A stretch of 64,000 nt of DNA, from the NCBI GenBank assembly GCA_020633625.1, contig JACKDJ010000023.1, positions 1 to 64,000 on the forward strand, in the 5' to 3' direction. The notes beneath the pieces were generated by a model. The model was not told the origin of the DNA. It did not search any database and saw only the letters and a list, made by a program, of their open reading frames with translations. The DNA comes from Myxococcales bacterium (GTDB lineage Bacteria; Myxococcota_A; Bradymonadia; REDH01). Of this stretch, positions 41,561 through 50,527 are shown piece after piece (within the stretch, counting starts at the first letter, position 1; every line of letters starts with the position of its first letter). Position numbers and translations under genes: made by a program.

Positions 41561-44167
41561 TCAGTGAGCCGCCGCCCAGCTCGGCCCGACGCCGACCTCG
41601 ACCTCGAGCGGCACGGCCAGCTCCACACAGCGCTCCATGCGCTCCCGAACCACGGCGACGACCTCTGTCACCTCTGCCGGCGGTGCCTCGAAGAGGAGCT
41701 CATCGTGGATCTGGACGAGCATCTTCGCCGCCAGACCGCGGGCATCGAGCTCGCGTTGGATCTGCAGCATGGCGAGCTTGCAGATGTCGGCGGCGGAGCC
41801 CTGGATCGGTGTGTTTGCCGCGATGCGCTCGCCGTAGCCCCGATCCTGCCAGTTGTTGGAGCGGAGCTCCGGGATCATCCGACGGCGCCCCAGAAGCGTC
41901 TCACAGTACCCGTTCGCGTCGGCCTCGGCGATCGTCCGGTCCAGCCACGCTCGCACGCCCGAGTAGAGCTCGAAGTAGCGGTCGATCATCTCCTGTGCGC
42001 GCTTGCGCGGCACGCCGAGCTGCTGTCCGAGGGCGGTCGCGCCTTGTCCGTAGATGGTGGCGAAGTTCACCGTCTTGCCGACCGTGCGCTGCTCGCGTGT
42101 GACCTCGGCTTCGACGACATCGAAGATGCTGGCAGCAGTCTGGCGATGCAGGTCGAGCCGCTCGTTGAACGCCCGCAGCAAGGCCGCGTCCTTGGAGCAG
42201 TGCGCGAGCACGCGGAGCTCGATCTGGCTCCAGTCGGCAGAGATCAGCTCCCAGCCGCCGCGCGGCACGAAAGCCTCGCGGATGCGCCGGCCATCGTCGG
42301 TCCGTATGGGCGTCCGCTGCAGGTCCGGGTCGGTCGTGATGAGGCGCCCAGAAGCGCCGGCCGTCTGTTGGAACGTTGCGTGCACTCGACCGTCGGTCGG
42401 GTCGATCGCACGCTGCAAGACCTCGGTGTATGTGTTGATCAGCTTGTCGAGCGCCCGCCACTCCAGCACACGTTCCGCGATCTCGTGCTTGGGCGCGAGG
42501 CGCTCGAGGACGTCGGCCGCCGTCGAGTAGCCGGTCTTGTTTCGTTTGACGACGTCGATCTTCAGCTCGTCGAACAGCACCTCGCCGAGCTGTTTCGACG
42601 AGCCGAGGTTGAACGGATGGCCGGCGAGCTCGTGCACGCGGGCCTCGACTTCGGCACGCCGCGCGCCGAAGTCGCGCTGCAGCGACGCGAGCACGTCTGG
42701 CAGAACGCGGACGCCGTCGGCCGACATCCTCGCGAGGACTCCCGACAAGGGGAGCTCCACGTCGTCGTGGATCTTGCGGGCATCGAGCTCGTCCAAGCGC
42801 GGCACGAGCGCCGTCCACAGGTCCTCGGTGGCGACGGCGCTGCTCACCGCCCACGCGGCCACGGCCGCAGGGTCCGCCTCTGCGAAGGTCGCCGCGCCAC
42901 CCCGCGCGTCGCGCGCCGTGGGCAGCGCGCGCTGCAGGTACTCGCGAGCGACGCGCTCCAGCTCGTGCGGGATGCACTTGGTGGGGTCGACCAGGAACGA
43001 CGCGAGCGCCGTGTCGCCCGCCACGCCACCCAGCGCGTGACCGGCGCGGCGCAGGGCGGCGTCGAGGTCGCGGGCGTGGTGCACTATCTTCGGGCGGGGT
43101 CCCGCGAGGAGTTCGTGGAGCGCCTCCGCCGTGGCTGGCGACAGCGGCGCGTAGCCAGCGTCGCCGCCGACACACAGCGCCACGCCGACGAGGGCGGGGG
43201 CGCGCGGAGGCTCGGAGTCCAGCACGGGCGCGACCGCGATCGCACCTCTGCGTGGGCAGAGAGCCACGCGCGAACGGCCTCGTCGGTGCTCAGCGTGTTG
43301 GCGTCGGGCGCCTCGGCGAGCGGCTGCGCTGGTCGGCGCCAAGCAGCGAGTTGAACTCGAGACGTCGATAGAGGGCGTTGATCGCGGCCTCGTCGACGGG
43401 TGGGAGGTCAGCCCCTCGATGCCGAACGGGAGCGGCGCGGCGCAGTCGATGGTCGCCAGCTCTCCGAGAGCAGCGCCTGGTCGCGGTAGGTCTCGAGGTT
43501 CTCGCGCTGCTTGCCCTTGAGCGCGTCGAGGTTCTCGTAGACGCCGTCGAGGCTTCCGTACTTCTCCAGCAGGCCCGCCGACGACTTCTGCCCGACGCCG
43601 GGGACCCCGGGATGCCGTCAGAGCTGTCGCCCATGAGCGCGAGGTGGTCGACGAACTGGCTCGCCAGCACGCCCCACTTCTTGCGCACGAGCTCTTCGTC
43701 GTAGGTGACGTCGCGCATCGGGTCGAGCATGCGGACCTGCGGCGCGATGAGCTGCGCGAAGTCCTTGTCGCCCGACACGATCATGACCTCGTGCCCGGCG
43801 GCGACGGCCTGTTTGGTCAGCGTTCCGATGACGTCGTCGGCCTCTGTACCCGGGACGCGCAGCGTCGGGTAGCGGTGAGCGGCGACGACCTCGTCGATCA
43901 GCGGGAGCTGAACACGCAGGTCGTCGGGCATCGACGGGCGCTGCGCCTTGTACTCGGGGTAGCGCTCGTCTCGGAACGTGGGGCCTGGGCGTCGAAGATG
44001 ACCGCGCCGAAGCGGGCGAGCTTCGCCGCGAGCAGCTTCCGGAACATGAGCGCGAACCCGTAGGTCGCGTTCGTCGGGGTGCCGTCGGCGGTCGAGAAGC
44101 TGGAGGGGATCGCGAAGTAGGCGCGGTAGATCAGCGCGCTCCCATCGATGAGTACGACCCGCTCCAT
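41561..44167 (-). pseudogene. polA: DNA polymerase I, interrupted by at least six single-base frameshifts
   Basis: The parts of DNA polymerase I are all here in order but split between frames. The N-terminal 5'-3' exonuclease start (MERVVLIDGSALIYRAYFAIP) is followed by a polymerase region with motif A ADWSQIELRVLAH (usually DYSQ), motif B KTVNFATIYGQG and motif C QIHDELLFE, intact from about 43240 to 41561. The breaks lie near 43987, 43606, 43464, 43413, 43330 and 43245. Each is mended by adding one base, and most fall in short runs of G or C. Six lost bases bring the frame back exactly. This could be a recent pseudogene, but a locally poor sequence is more likely because polA is normally essential. 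Confidence 0.85.
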
Positions 44168-44180
44168 CGGCTTCTCCGCG

Positions 44181-45196
44181 CTAGGGCGTGCCTTCCATCA
44201 GCGACATCCCGTTGCCGAGATCGCGGCGGGTGCGCCGCGCCATCGCGATGAAGTCGGTCGCGCGGCCCGACGCGACCCAGGCCGCGTAGTCGGTGCCGCG
44301 CTGCAGGGCGTAGTGGTAGTTGCCCTCGACCACGCGGCTCCAGTTCCCGTACTGCCGGGTGTGGAGCACCCACGAGTGGTCGTCGAACGGCATCGCCGTG
44401 ATGTTGGCGACCGTCTGCGGGTCGTACGTGTAGTACTGCTCGGCGTTCGAGAGGTAGAGCAGGCGCACGGGCATCCCGTTGTCGCGAGCGACACGCGCGA
44501 TGCCGGTCATCGCAGACGACGCGGTCAGGTCGCCGCGGATCGCGAACACGCGGTTGTTGATCCACAGGTTGCGGATGAAGTCGTACTCCGTCTGGTCGTT
44601 GACGAACGCGACGACGCCGTCGCGTGTGTACTCGCGTGCCAGCCGGCGGAGTCGCGCGCCGCAGAGGTGGATCGAGGCGCGGAGCGAGCGAGCGACGGCC
44701 TCGGCGCGCGCCGGCGGGAGGTCCGCGTTGACGAGCGCGATCACCTCGTCGAGCCGGTCGTCGTCCCAGTAGGCGAGGAAGTCGGCCGGGGTGGTCGCAT
44801 GCTTGAAGAGAACGCCGTACGCCTCGTGGACGTTCGCGATCTGCTGATCGAAGTCGAGCATGACGACGAGGGAGGACCGCGCCCAGCCGGCCATGACGTA
44901 GTTCTGGTCGGTGCCGACGCCGATGTAGACGCCGCCGATGTTTGCGATCGTGTCGCGCACGATCCAGTGCCCCTCTTCGTTCGAGACCCAGTAGTGCGAG
45001 TCGCGTGTCAGCGCCTCGGGCTCGGGGTCCGGCGCCACAGCCTCGAGCTGCGACCGGATGTTCGCCGGAAGCGGCACGGTCGGTCGTTGGCCGCCGAAGT
45101 CTGCGCGGAGGCCGGGAGGGACGTCGCGAGCGCGGAGAGCGTCACGAGGAGCGCCGCGAAGGAGCGGCGGGAGAGAAGGGCGCGGTTTCTGGTCAT
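44181..45196 (-). pseudogene. Secreted protein of unknown function with one apparent frameshift
   Basis: A signal peptide begins at ATG 45196 (MTRNRALLSRRSFAALLVTL, ending ASAQTS). After about 39 codons the conserved body continues in another frame. Adding one base near 45078 joins ANDRP to TVPLPANIRSQLEAV and gives a protein of about 338 residues. The body (VGTDQNYVMAGWARSSLVVMLDFDQQIANVH) looks like a conserved Rossmann-like family, but I cannot name its function. The stop is 13 bases before polA. This break is in the same stretch as the polA breaks, so sequence error is likely. Confidence 0.65.
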
Positions 45197-45365
45197 CGGT
45201 AGGGGTACGGCATGGACGGACGCTCGGCACCCTATGGCGCCGTTCGATCCGCCGCAAGAACCGCCAGCGGGCGGCACGGCGAGGTGACCCCTGGCGGTCG
45301 CGCGGGCGTCGGTTCGACGGGTGAGGCGGTCGCCCCCAGGTCGTCGAGCCCACCCGTCGAGCCCG

Positions 45366-45836
45366 CCCGAAGGTAGCCAGTACGCCCCCGGTCGAGCCCG
45401 CCCCGCCCCCAGGTCGAGCCCGCCCCAGGTCGATGCGACGCCCGGTCGAGCCCGCCCGAAGGTAGTTTCCGCCCCCAGGTCGAGCCCGCCCGAAGGTAGT
45501 TTCCGCCCCCAGGTCGAGCCCGCCCGAAGGTAGTTTCCCAGGTCGAGCCCGCCCAGCCCGCCCGAGCCCAGGTCGAGCCCGCCCGAAGGTAGTTTCCCAG
45601 GTCGAGCCCGCCCCCAGGTCGAGCCCGCCCGAAGGTAGTTTCCGCCCCCAGGTCGAGCCCGCCCGAAGGTAGTTTCCGCCCCCGGTTGAGCCGGCCGTCG
45701 AGCCCGCCCGAAGGTAGTTTCCCAGGTCGAGCCCGAGCCCCCCAGGTCGAGCCCGCCCGAAGGTAGATTCCGCCCCCGGTCGAGCCCGCCGTCGAGCCCG
45801 CCCCCCGCCAGGTCGAGCCCGCCCGAAGGTAGTTTC
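45366..45836 (+). repeat. Cluster of short direct repeats, core CCCGAAGGTAGTTTC (array 2, beside RAYT)
   Basis: Eight exact copies of the core start at 45455, 45489, 45523, 45582, 45628, 45662, 45707 and 45822. A copy at 45756 has one change (GTAGATTC) and one at 45366 breaks off after GGTAG. All are in the + orientation. The usual spacing is 34 bases, and the spacer repeats CGCCCCCAGGTCGAGCCCG. The array fills the gap between the signal-peptide start at 45196 and the RAYT gene at 45904. It is the same core as array 1 at 2311-2779 but with different flanking repeat sequence. Every copy, including the partial one, keeps GTAG. Confidence 0.9.
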
Positions 45837-45877
45837 GAGGGTCGCCAACGCACCGCCCGCGGCCCGACGCCGAAAAG

Positions 45878-45902
45878 GGGCGGCCCGAGACCGGAGCCGC
45901 CC
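45878..45902 (+). promoter_or_regulatory. Inverted repeat hairpin directly before the RAYT start
   Basis: GGGCGGC (45878-45884) and GCCGCCC (45896-45902) are perfect 7-base arms with an 11-base loop. The right arm ends one base before the ATG at 45904. No Shine-Dalgarno sequence is visible there, so the hairpin could limit translation of the transposase. It could equally be a chance GC-rich fold. Confidence 0.5.
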
Positions 45903-45903
45903 G

Positions 45904-46791
45904 ATGACCCCGCCGCGACAGATCCTCCCGAACACGAACTTCGAAGTCTGCACGCGCACGTTCGCGCGCACCTTCCGGCTGCTCCCGACGCCGGCGATCA
46001 AGAACGCGATCCTGTACATCGTCGGGGTGGCGGCGGCGCGGTACAACATCACGCTGTATGCGATGGTCGCGATGACCACGCATTACCACCTCGCGGGGAG
46101 AGACACCGACGGCCGGCTCCCCGAGTTCATCCAGTACGTGAACTCGCTGCTGGCGCGCGCGCTGAACGCCGAGCAGGGCATGGACGACAAGTTCTGGTCG
46201 GGCGACGGCTACCACCTGCTGCGTCCGGAGTCCGCGGACGACCTGATGCGACGCCTCATCTACATTGCGGCCAACCCGGTCGCCGCGGACTTGGTGAATC
46301 GGGCGACCGACTACCCCGGCTTGCTCATCCGCCCGCGCGACATCGGAACGACGATCACGGCGAAGCGTCCGGACTTCTTCTTCCGCGACAGCGGGTCGAT
46401 GCAGGAGTCTGTAGAACTGCGGTTCGAGATCCCACCCGAGTTCGCGCACCTCGGTCGCGACGGCTACGTCGCCCTCCTGGAGGAGAACCTGCGCGTGGAG
46501 GAGCAGAAGCTCCGTGCCAAGCGAAAGGCGGAGGATCGCGCTGTCATGGGCGCCGACCGCTGCCGCCAAGCCGCGCTCGGCCGCCGCACCACGAAGTTCG
46601 AAGAGTGGTTTCGGCTGCGTCCGACGATCGCGGCCCGCGTGAAGCGAGAGCGGATCGCCGCGATCCGCGCGCTTCAGGCGTTTCGAGAGAGCTACTACGC
46701 GGCGCTGAAGGACTGGCGCGCGGGGCTGACGGCAGTGTTTCCGCTCGGAACCTGGTGGCTACCTCGATTTGCCGGCGCTGCCGTCGGCTGA
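45904..46791 (+). CDS. REP-associated tyrosine transposase (RAYT)-like Y1 transposase
   Basis: The 295-residue protein is of the Y1/TnpA-REP family. It has the metal-binding HUH-type motif His60-Tyr-His62 in AMTTHYHLAG, a candidate catalytic Tyr78 in EFIQYVNSLLARALN, and the family segments DDKFWSGDGYH and RRLIYIAANPVAADLVNRATDYPG. The C-terminal third is Arg/Lys-rich, possibly binding DNA. Such single-copy transposases are domesticated in many genomes and act on REP repeats. Here short direct repeats lie on the left and related inverted-orientation repeats on the right. No terminal inverted repeats or target duplication of an insertion sequence were seen. Confidence 0.85.
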   Translation: MTPPRQILPNTNFEVCTRTFARTFRLLPTPAIKNAILYIVGVAAARYNITLYAMVAMTTHYHLAGRDTDGRLPEFIQYVNSLLARALNAEQGMDDKFWSGDGYHLLRPESADDLMRRLIYIAANPVAADLVNRATDYPGLLIRPRDIGTTITAKRPDFFFRDSGSMQESVELRFEIPPEFAHLGRDGYVALLEENLRVEEQKLRAKRKAEDRAVMGADRCRQAALGRRTTKFEEWFRLRPTIAARVKRERIAAIRALQAFRESYYAALKDWRAGLTAVFPLGTWWLPRFAGAAVG

Positions 46792-46994
46792 CCGCGCCGC
46801 GTCGAGTCCGAACCGTCGGGGAACCGTGGCGCCGCCAGGCGCGGCGAATCGGTGCGTCCCGAACAGTCGTCGTCGGTGCGTGCAGACGTGTGGTTGGATG
46901 CGGCGATGGTTCGGCGAGCGTGAGTTGCCGCAAAGGTCGGCGACATACGCCGAGGCGCACTCGAGAGGGTCGCGCCCGTTGGTTGATCGGGCGC

Positions 46995-47073
46995 ACTACC
47001 CTCGGGCGGTTGGGCGTCAGGCCCACTACCCCGGGCGGGTCGGCGGAGGGGCACTTACCTACCCTCGGGCGGG
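46995..47073 (-). repeat. Degenerate repeats in opposite orientation downstream of RAYT
   Basis: Three related units occur on the + strand as ACTACCCTCGGGCGG (46995), ACTACCCCGGGCGGG (47025) and CTACCCTCGGGCGGG (47059). Read on the - strand they become CCCGAGGGTAGT, CCCGGGGTAGT and CCCGAGGGTAG, close to the CCCGAAGGTAG half of the main core. GTAG is kept in all three. Orientation is opposite to array 2, so the RAYT gene sits between inverted groups. Confidence 0.7.
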
Positions 47074-47292
47074 TCGGCGGGGGTCGGCGGGGTCGGCGGG
47101 GGCGGGTCGGCGGGGGGACCGCGCCGATCAACCCCCGGTCGCGACGTTCGGCGTCGCCGTGCGCCCCCGATGCATCGCAAGATGGGCGGACGCCGCTCGA
47201 CCGCGCAGCCTGCGTCGGGAGCGAACAGGCTGCTTCTGGGCGAGTTGCTGCCCGTCTGTCGCGCGCCTCGAGGCCGCGCCCCCGCTCCAAAC

Positions 47293-47335
47293 GCGCCGAC
47301 GCGGGGGTGAGCGATGCCCACCCCCGCGTCGGCGC
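47293..47335. terminator. Perfect 17-base inverted repeat, probable terminator
   Basis: GCGCCGACGCGGGGGTG (47293-47309) is exactly complementary to CACCCCCGCGTCGGCGC (47319-47335) across a 9-base loop. It lies between the converging RAYT and VIT/VWA genes, 17 bases from the latter's stop. There is no U-run, as is common in GC-rich genomes, so a bidirectional terminator is inferred. Confidence 0.75.
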
Positions 47336-47352
47336 GGTCGCGCGACTCCGCC

Positions 47353-49671
47353 TTACGGCCGAATCTCGACGACCCGGTTGTCGAGGATGAACCGGACGCG
47401 GTCGCCGAGCGCGAGGACGTCGGCCAGGCCCGCGTTGCCGCGGAGGAGGGCGAAGTACTCGTCGGACATCGTGCGGATGGTCATGTCGACGGGCCGGCCG
47501 ACCGCCTCTTGCTGCACCCACGTGCCGCCCTGCAGCGTGAACGACCGCCCACCGGCGGTTCGGACGCCCGCGCGCTGGTCCTCGGAGAGGGTCGTCGTGC
47601 GAAGCTCCTGGCTCCGCTCGATCTCGGCCTCGACAGCGTCTCGGCCAGACGCCGGACGGTCCGTCTGTGCGAAGCCGCCGGTACCCGGGGCGCTGCTTCG
47701 GCCGCCGCCGATCGAGCCGTAGCCGGTCGAGCCACCGAGCACGAGGCCGTCGGACGTCGTGCCCCGCGTGCGCGTCGTGCTCTGGGTCGTCATAGGCTCC
47801 TCGTTGACGGGAGCGGCCGCCGCGGCAGCCTCACGACGGGGGGCGGGGGCGGCGTCGTCGAGCTGGGGTCGCATGCCGCCCTCGTCGAGATCGCGCCACG
47901 TCGGCTGCGCGACCGGCATCGGCGGCGGCGAGATCCGCTCCGACGGGTCGACGGCGAGGTAGCTCGTGTATGGCGTCACGATACCCCACCGGGTCGCGAG
48001 CGCCACGATGTCGTCGACGGTCCGCTGCGACGCCCCGCGCTCGTCGATCTCGGCGAGGAGCGAGTCGATCTTGCGGCGGGCCCACAGGTTGCCGACGAAG
48101 CTCGTGTCGGCGCCGTCGAAGCGCGCGAAGTCGGCGCCGTACTCCATCGTGTATGGGCGGCCACCGGCGCGGCCGGTCACGGTGACAGAGCTGCTGTGGT
48201 CGGCCGCGACACGACCAAACACGACGACCTCGCGATCTCGGTACAGGTCCGGCAGCGGGTTCGGGTACATGTCGCGCACACGAACTCCGGAGAAGTCGAT
48301 CGCGATCTGCGTCAGCAGCGGCGAGCCGATCGAGCTGTAGAAGGTGCCGACGACGTCGCTGAGGTCTTCGTTTGGCCGAACGTAGCCCGTCTCTCCGCGG
48401 CCGCGGCGCGCGATTCCGTCGAGCAGGCGCGTGTTGACGTCGTAGCCGACGCCGAACGCGAACACGCGGCGATCCCCGTCGCTGACGCCGGCGCGCGCCA
48501 GCTCGATGATGTCGTCGATGTTGGTGTTGCCTTCGGTCGGGAGCCCGTCGGTCACGAAGATGATCGAGTGGGGGCGGTCCGAGCTCGCGCGGTCGCGGAG
48601 GGCCCGCTCCAGGGCGTCGGAGATGTTTGTGTTGCCCCGCGCCGAGAGACCGTCAATGAACGCCGACGCGTCGCGGAGGGCGTCCCGCGTCGCGAGGCGC
48701 GGCGAGTCGAAGAGCGGCCGCACCGTGCTCGAGAACGAGATGATCTGCAGCTCGTCTCGCTCGCTGAGGTTCGACACGCAGTACCGGAGCATGTCGCGCG
48801 CCTGCTCGATCTTGGCCCCCGCCATCGAGCCCGACGTGTCGACGACGAACGTCACGCGCTTGGGCAAGACCTCCAGGTCCTCGAGCTCGGGCGATGGCGC
48901 CAGCGTCATCATGAAGTAGGCATCGCCACCGTCGTCGGCCTCGAACGTCAGCAGCGAGAAGCCGAGGTCTTCGCCGGACTGCTGAATGAAGAGCTCGAAG
49001 TCGCGCGACGTGCTCGCGGAGCTCGACTCGAGCGAGAAGTGGGCCGTGTGTCCGTCGCGCGATACGTCGGTGTCGATGTCGTGGTACGGCGAGTAGACGT
49101 TCGTGATCGAGTGCGCCGACCGGATGTCACCAGACATCACGAGCGTCGGGATCTCGGCGGCCGCAGACGCGTGGAACGGGTATCGGTAGTGGAGCACGCC
49201 GCCCTCGCTCGGCAGCACGTTCGCGAACTCGATCTCGACGCGCTGCTCCCCGTGCGCCGGCACCGGGTAGATCGACGCCTGAAACAGCTCGCCGTCGACG
49301 TACTCGAGCAGGCCCGGGTCGCGCATGCGGCGGACGATACCCTCATACGTCGCGCGCGCCTCTTCGCGGCGGAGGACCTGGCCGCGGATGCGCTCGCCGT
49401 TCATCCACAGCGCGAAGTCGGTCGTGACCGAGCCGGCCGGGATCGCGAAGTAGTAGGTCGCCTCGAGGTCCTGGCTCGTTCGGTTCTCGAAGACCTGCGT
49501 CACGTGCGTGACGGCGCCGTTGTCGGTGATCTCGACGTCGACGTCGTGCAGGCGGAGCCGGAGCGGGTCGAGGTGCTCGTCGCGCGGGATCAGGAGCTGC
49601 GCCGAAGCAGGCGCGGCGACCAGCAGCGCGGTGAGCAGGGCCAGAAGGGTCAGCAAGCGGGCGGGGTTCAT
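47353..49671 (-). CDS. Secreted VIT and von Willebrand factor A domain protein
   Basis: The 772-residue protein has a signal peptide (MNPARLLTLLALLTALLVAAPASA). A VIT domain follows (about 30-160: DVDVEITDNGAVTHVTQVFEN, REEARATYEG). The VWA domain (about 270-450) has a complete MIDAS, with VDTSGSMAG first and ITDG-like FVTDGLPTEGN later. The C-terminal part is low complexity with no clear domain. The combination is the inter-alpha-trypsin-inhibitor-like family, thought to mediate adhesion or metal-dependent binding. It is exported. The inverted repeat at 47293-47335 probably terminates it. Confidence 0.9.
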   Translation of the reverse strand: MNPARLLTLLALLTALLVAAPASAQLLIPRDEHLDPLRLRLHDVDVEITDNGAVTHVTQVFENRTSQDLEATYYFAIPAGSVTTDFALWMNGERIRGQVLRREEARATYEGIVRRMRDPGLLEYVDGELFQASIYPVPAHGEQRVEIEFANVLPSEGGVLHYRYPFHASAAAEIPTLVMSGDIRSAHSITNVYSPYHDIDTDVSRDGHTAHFSLESSSASTSRDFELFIQQSGEDLGFSLLTFEADDGGDAYFMMTLAPSPELEDLEVLPKRVTFVVDTSGSMAGAKIEQARDMLRYCVSNLSERDELQIISFSSTVRPLFDSPRLATRDALRDASAFIDGLSARGNTNISDALERALRDRASSDRPHSIIFVTDGLPTEGNTNIDDIIELARAGVSDGDRRVFAFGVGYDVNTRLLDGIARRGRGETGYVRPNEDLSDVVGTFYSSIGSPLLTQIAIDFSGVRVRDMYPNPLPDLYRDREVVVFGRVAADHSSSVTVTGRAGGRPYTMEYGADFARFDGADTSFVGNLWARRKIDSLLAEIDERGASQRTVDDIVALATRWGIVTPYTSYLAVDPSERISPPPMPVAQPTWRDLDEGGMRPQLDDAAPAPRREAAAAAAPVNEEPMTTQSTTRTRGTTSDGLVLGGSTGYGSIGGGRSSAPGTGGFAQTDRPASGRDAVEAEIERSQELRTTTLSEDQRAGVRTAGGRSFTLQGGTWVQQEAVGRPVDMTIRTMSDEYFALLRGNAGLADVLALGDRVRFILDNRVVEIRP

Positions 49672-49773
49672 CGCGGCCTCGGGGGCGGGGGATGAACCGG
49701 TGAACGCCAGTGCTCGAGGTTCGGTCTACGGTCGGCGATCTTTGTGGTCGCGGGTCGCCCGGCGCTCTGCGTT

Positions 49774-50334
49774 CTAGCCGCGCCCGACCACCTCGTAGTC
49801 AGACGCGAACGCCTCCCACACCGCCCCCGTCTCTGGGTCGACCAGCCAGCGCATCGCGTGCTTGCGAGGTACGCGCACGACGCCGTCCGTCGCGACGTAC
49901 GTGCCGAACACGCGGTCCCAGACAGGCGACGTCACGCCGTGGTTTGCGTGCGGGTGGCGGAAGTGGTGGGCGAAGTGGTGCTTCCGAATCAGGCGGCCCC
50001 ATGCGCCCCGCGGCGGGTGTGTGTGAACCCGTCGGTGTACCCACTCGTAGAACAGGTATGACGCCACGAATCCAGCGACGAAGGCGGCACCGCGGGCCAC
50101 GCCGAGCCACGGCATCGTCAGCGCAGAGAGGACGACCGCCGCAGACGTCGCCGCGCGCGCCTTCTCCCACGGCGACGCGAAGTACTCGAACTCGGCGTGG
50201 TGTCGCAGGTGCTCGCGTGAGAAGTGGTTGCGCCCCTTCGCACGGTGGCCGGCGAAGTCGTGGAGGAGATACTCCGCGAGGGTCCAGCCGAGGGCGCCGA
50301 CGATAAATAGGAACGATACGGTCACGGTTTCCAT
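49774..50334 (-). CDS. Sterol desaturase/fatty-acid hydroxylase-family membrane protein
   Basis: The 186-residue protein carries the His-rich motifs of the fatty-acid hydroxylase superfamily: EYLLHDFAGH, REHLRHHAEFEYF, WVHRRVHTH and KHHFAHHFRHPHANHG. Hydrophobic segments lie at the N-terminus and about residues 65-105. These His clusters hold a di-iron site. It likely oxidises a lipid, but the substrate is unknown. The size is on the short side for the family. Confidence 0.85.
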   Translation of the reverse strand: METVTVSFLFIVGALGWTLAEYLLHDFAGHRAKGRNHFSREHLRHHAEFEYFASPWEKARAATSAAVVLSALTMPWLGVARGAAFVAGFVASYLFYEWVHRRVHTHPPRGAWGRLIRKHHFAHHFRHPHANHGVTSPVWDRVFGTYVATDGVVRVPRKHAMRWLVDPETGAVWEAFASDYEVVGRG

Positions 50335-50515
50335 TTTGGGAGCATAGCGTCGAGGAGGGGACCTCGCAACTGGGCGCGGCGAAGAACGACGAAAATCGTT
50401 GCGGGCCAGCCCCGAAATCGACGCCGCCGGGGTGGCGAAAGGCCGGCCGACCGGCTATCGCACCTCCGCGCACACCCGTCTTTTCGCGTGTCCGTTGTAC
50501 AGACTCTCCATCTCG

Positions 50516-50521
50516 AAGGAG
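50516..50521 (+). promoter_or_regulatory. Strong ribosome binding site of the MscS gene
   Basis: AAGGAG lies six bases before the ATG at 50528. This decides the start, since longer in-frame openings upstream add 43 residues with no channel similarity. Confidence 0.8.
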
Positions 50522-50527
50522 CGCCCC

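Larger units (their letters stand above)
46792..47352. other. Intergenic region between RAYT and the VIT/VWA gene
   Basis: Apart from the repeats at 46995-47073, a G-rich run with GGTCGGCGG units just after them, and the terminator hairpin at 47293-47335, no gene could be supported here. Open frames across this stretch lack domains or sensible starts. Confidence 0.6.

Noticed and set aside
45197..46079. Extension of the 44181 gene through array 2 into the RAYT gene
   Set aside because: A clear signal peptide starts at 45196 in another frame, and the extension is antisense to the RAYT coding region.
45904..46791. Classical insertion sequence with terminal inverted repeats
   Set aside because: No matching ends or target-site duplication were found around the RAYT gene, and the family does not use them.
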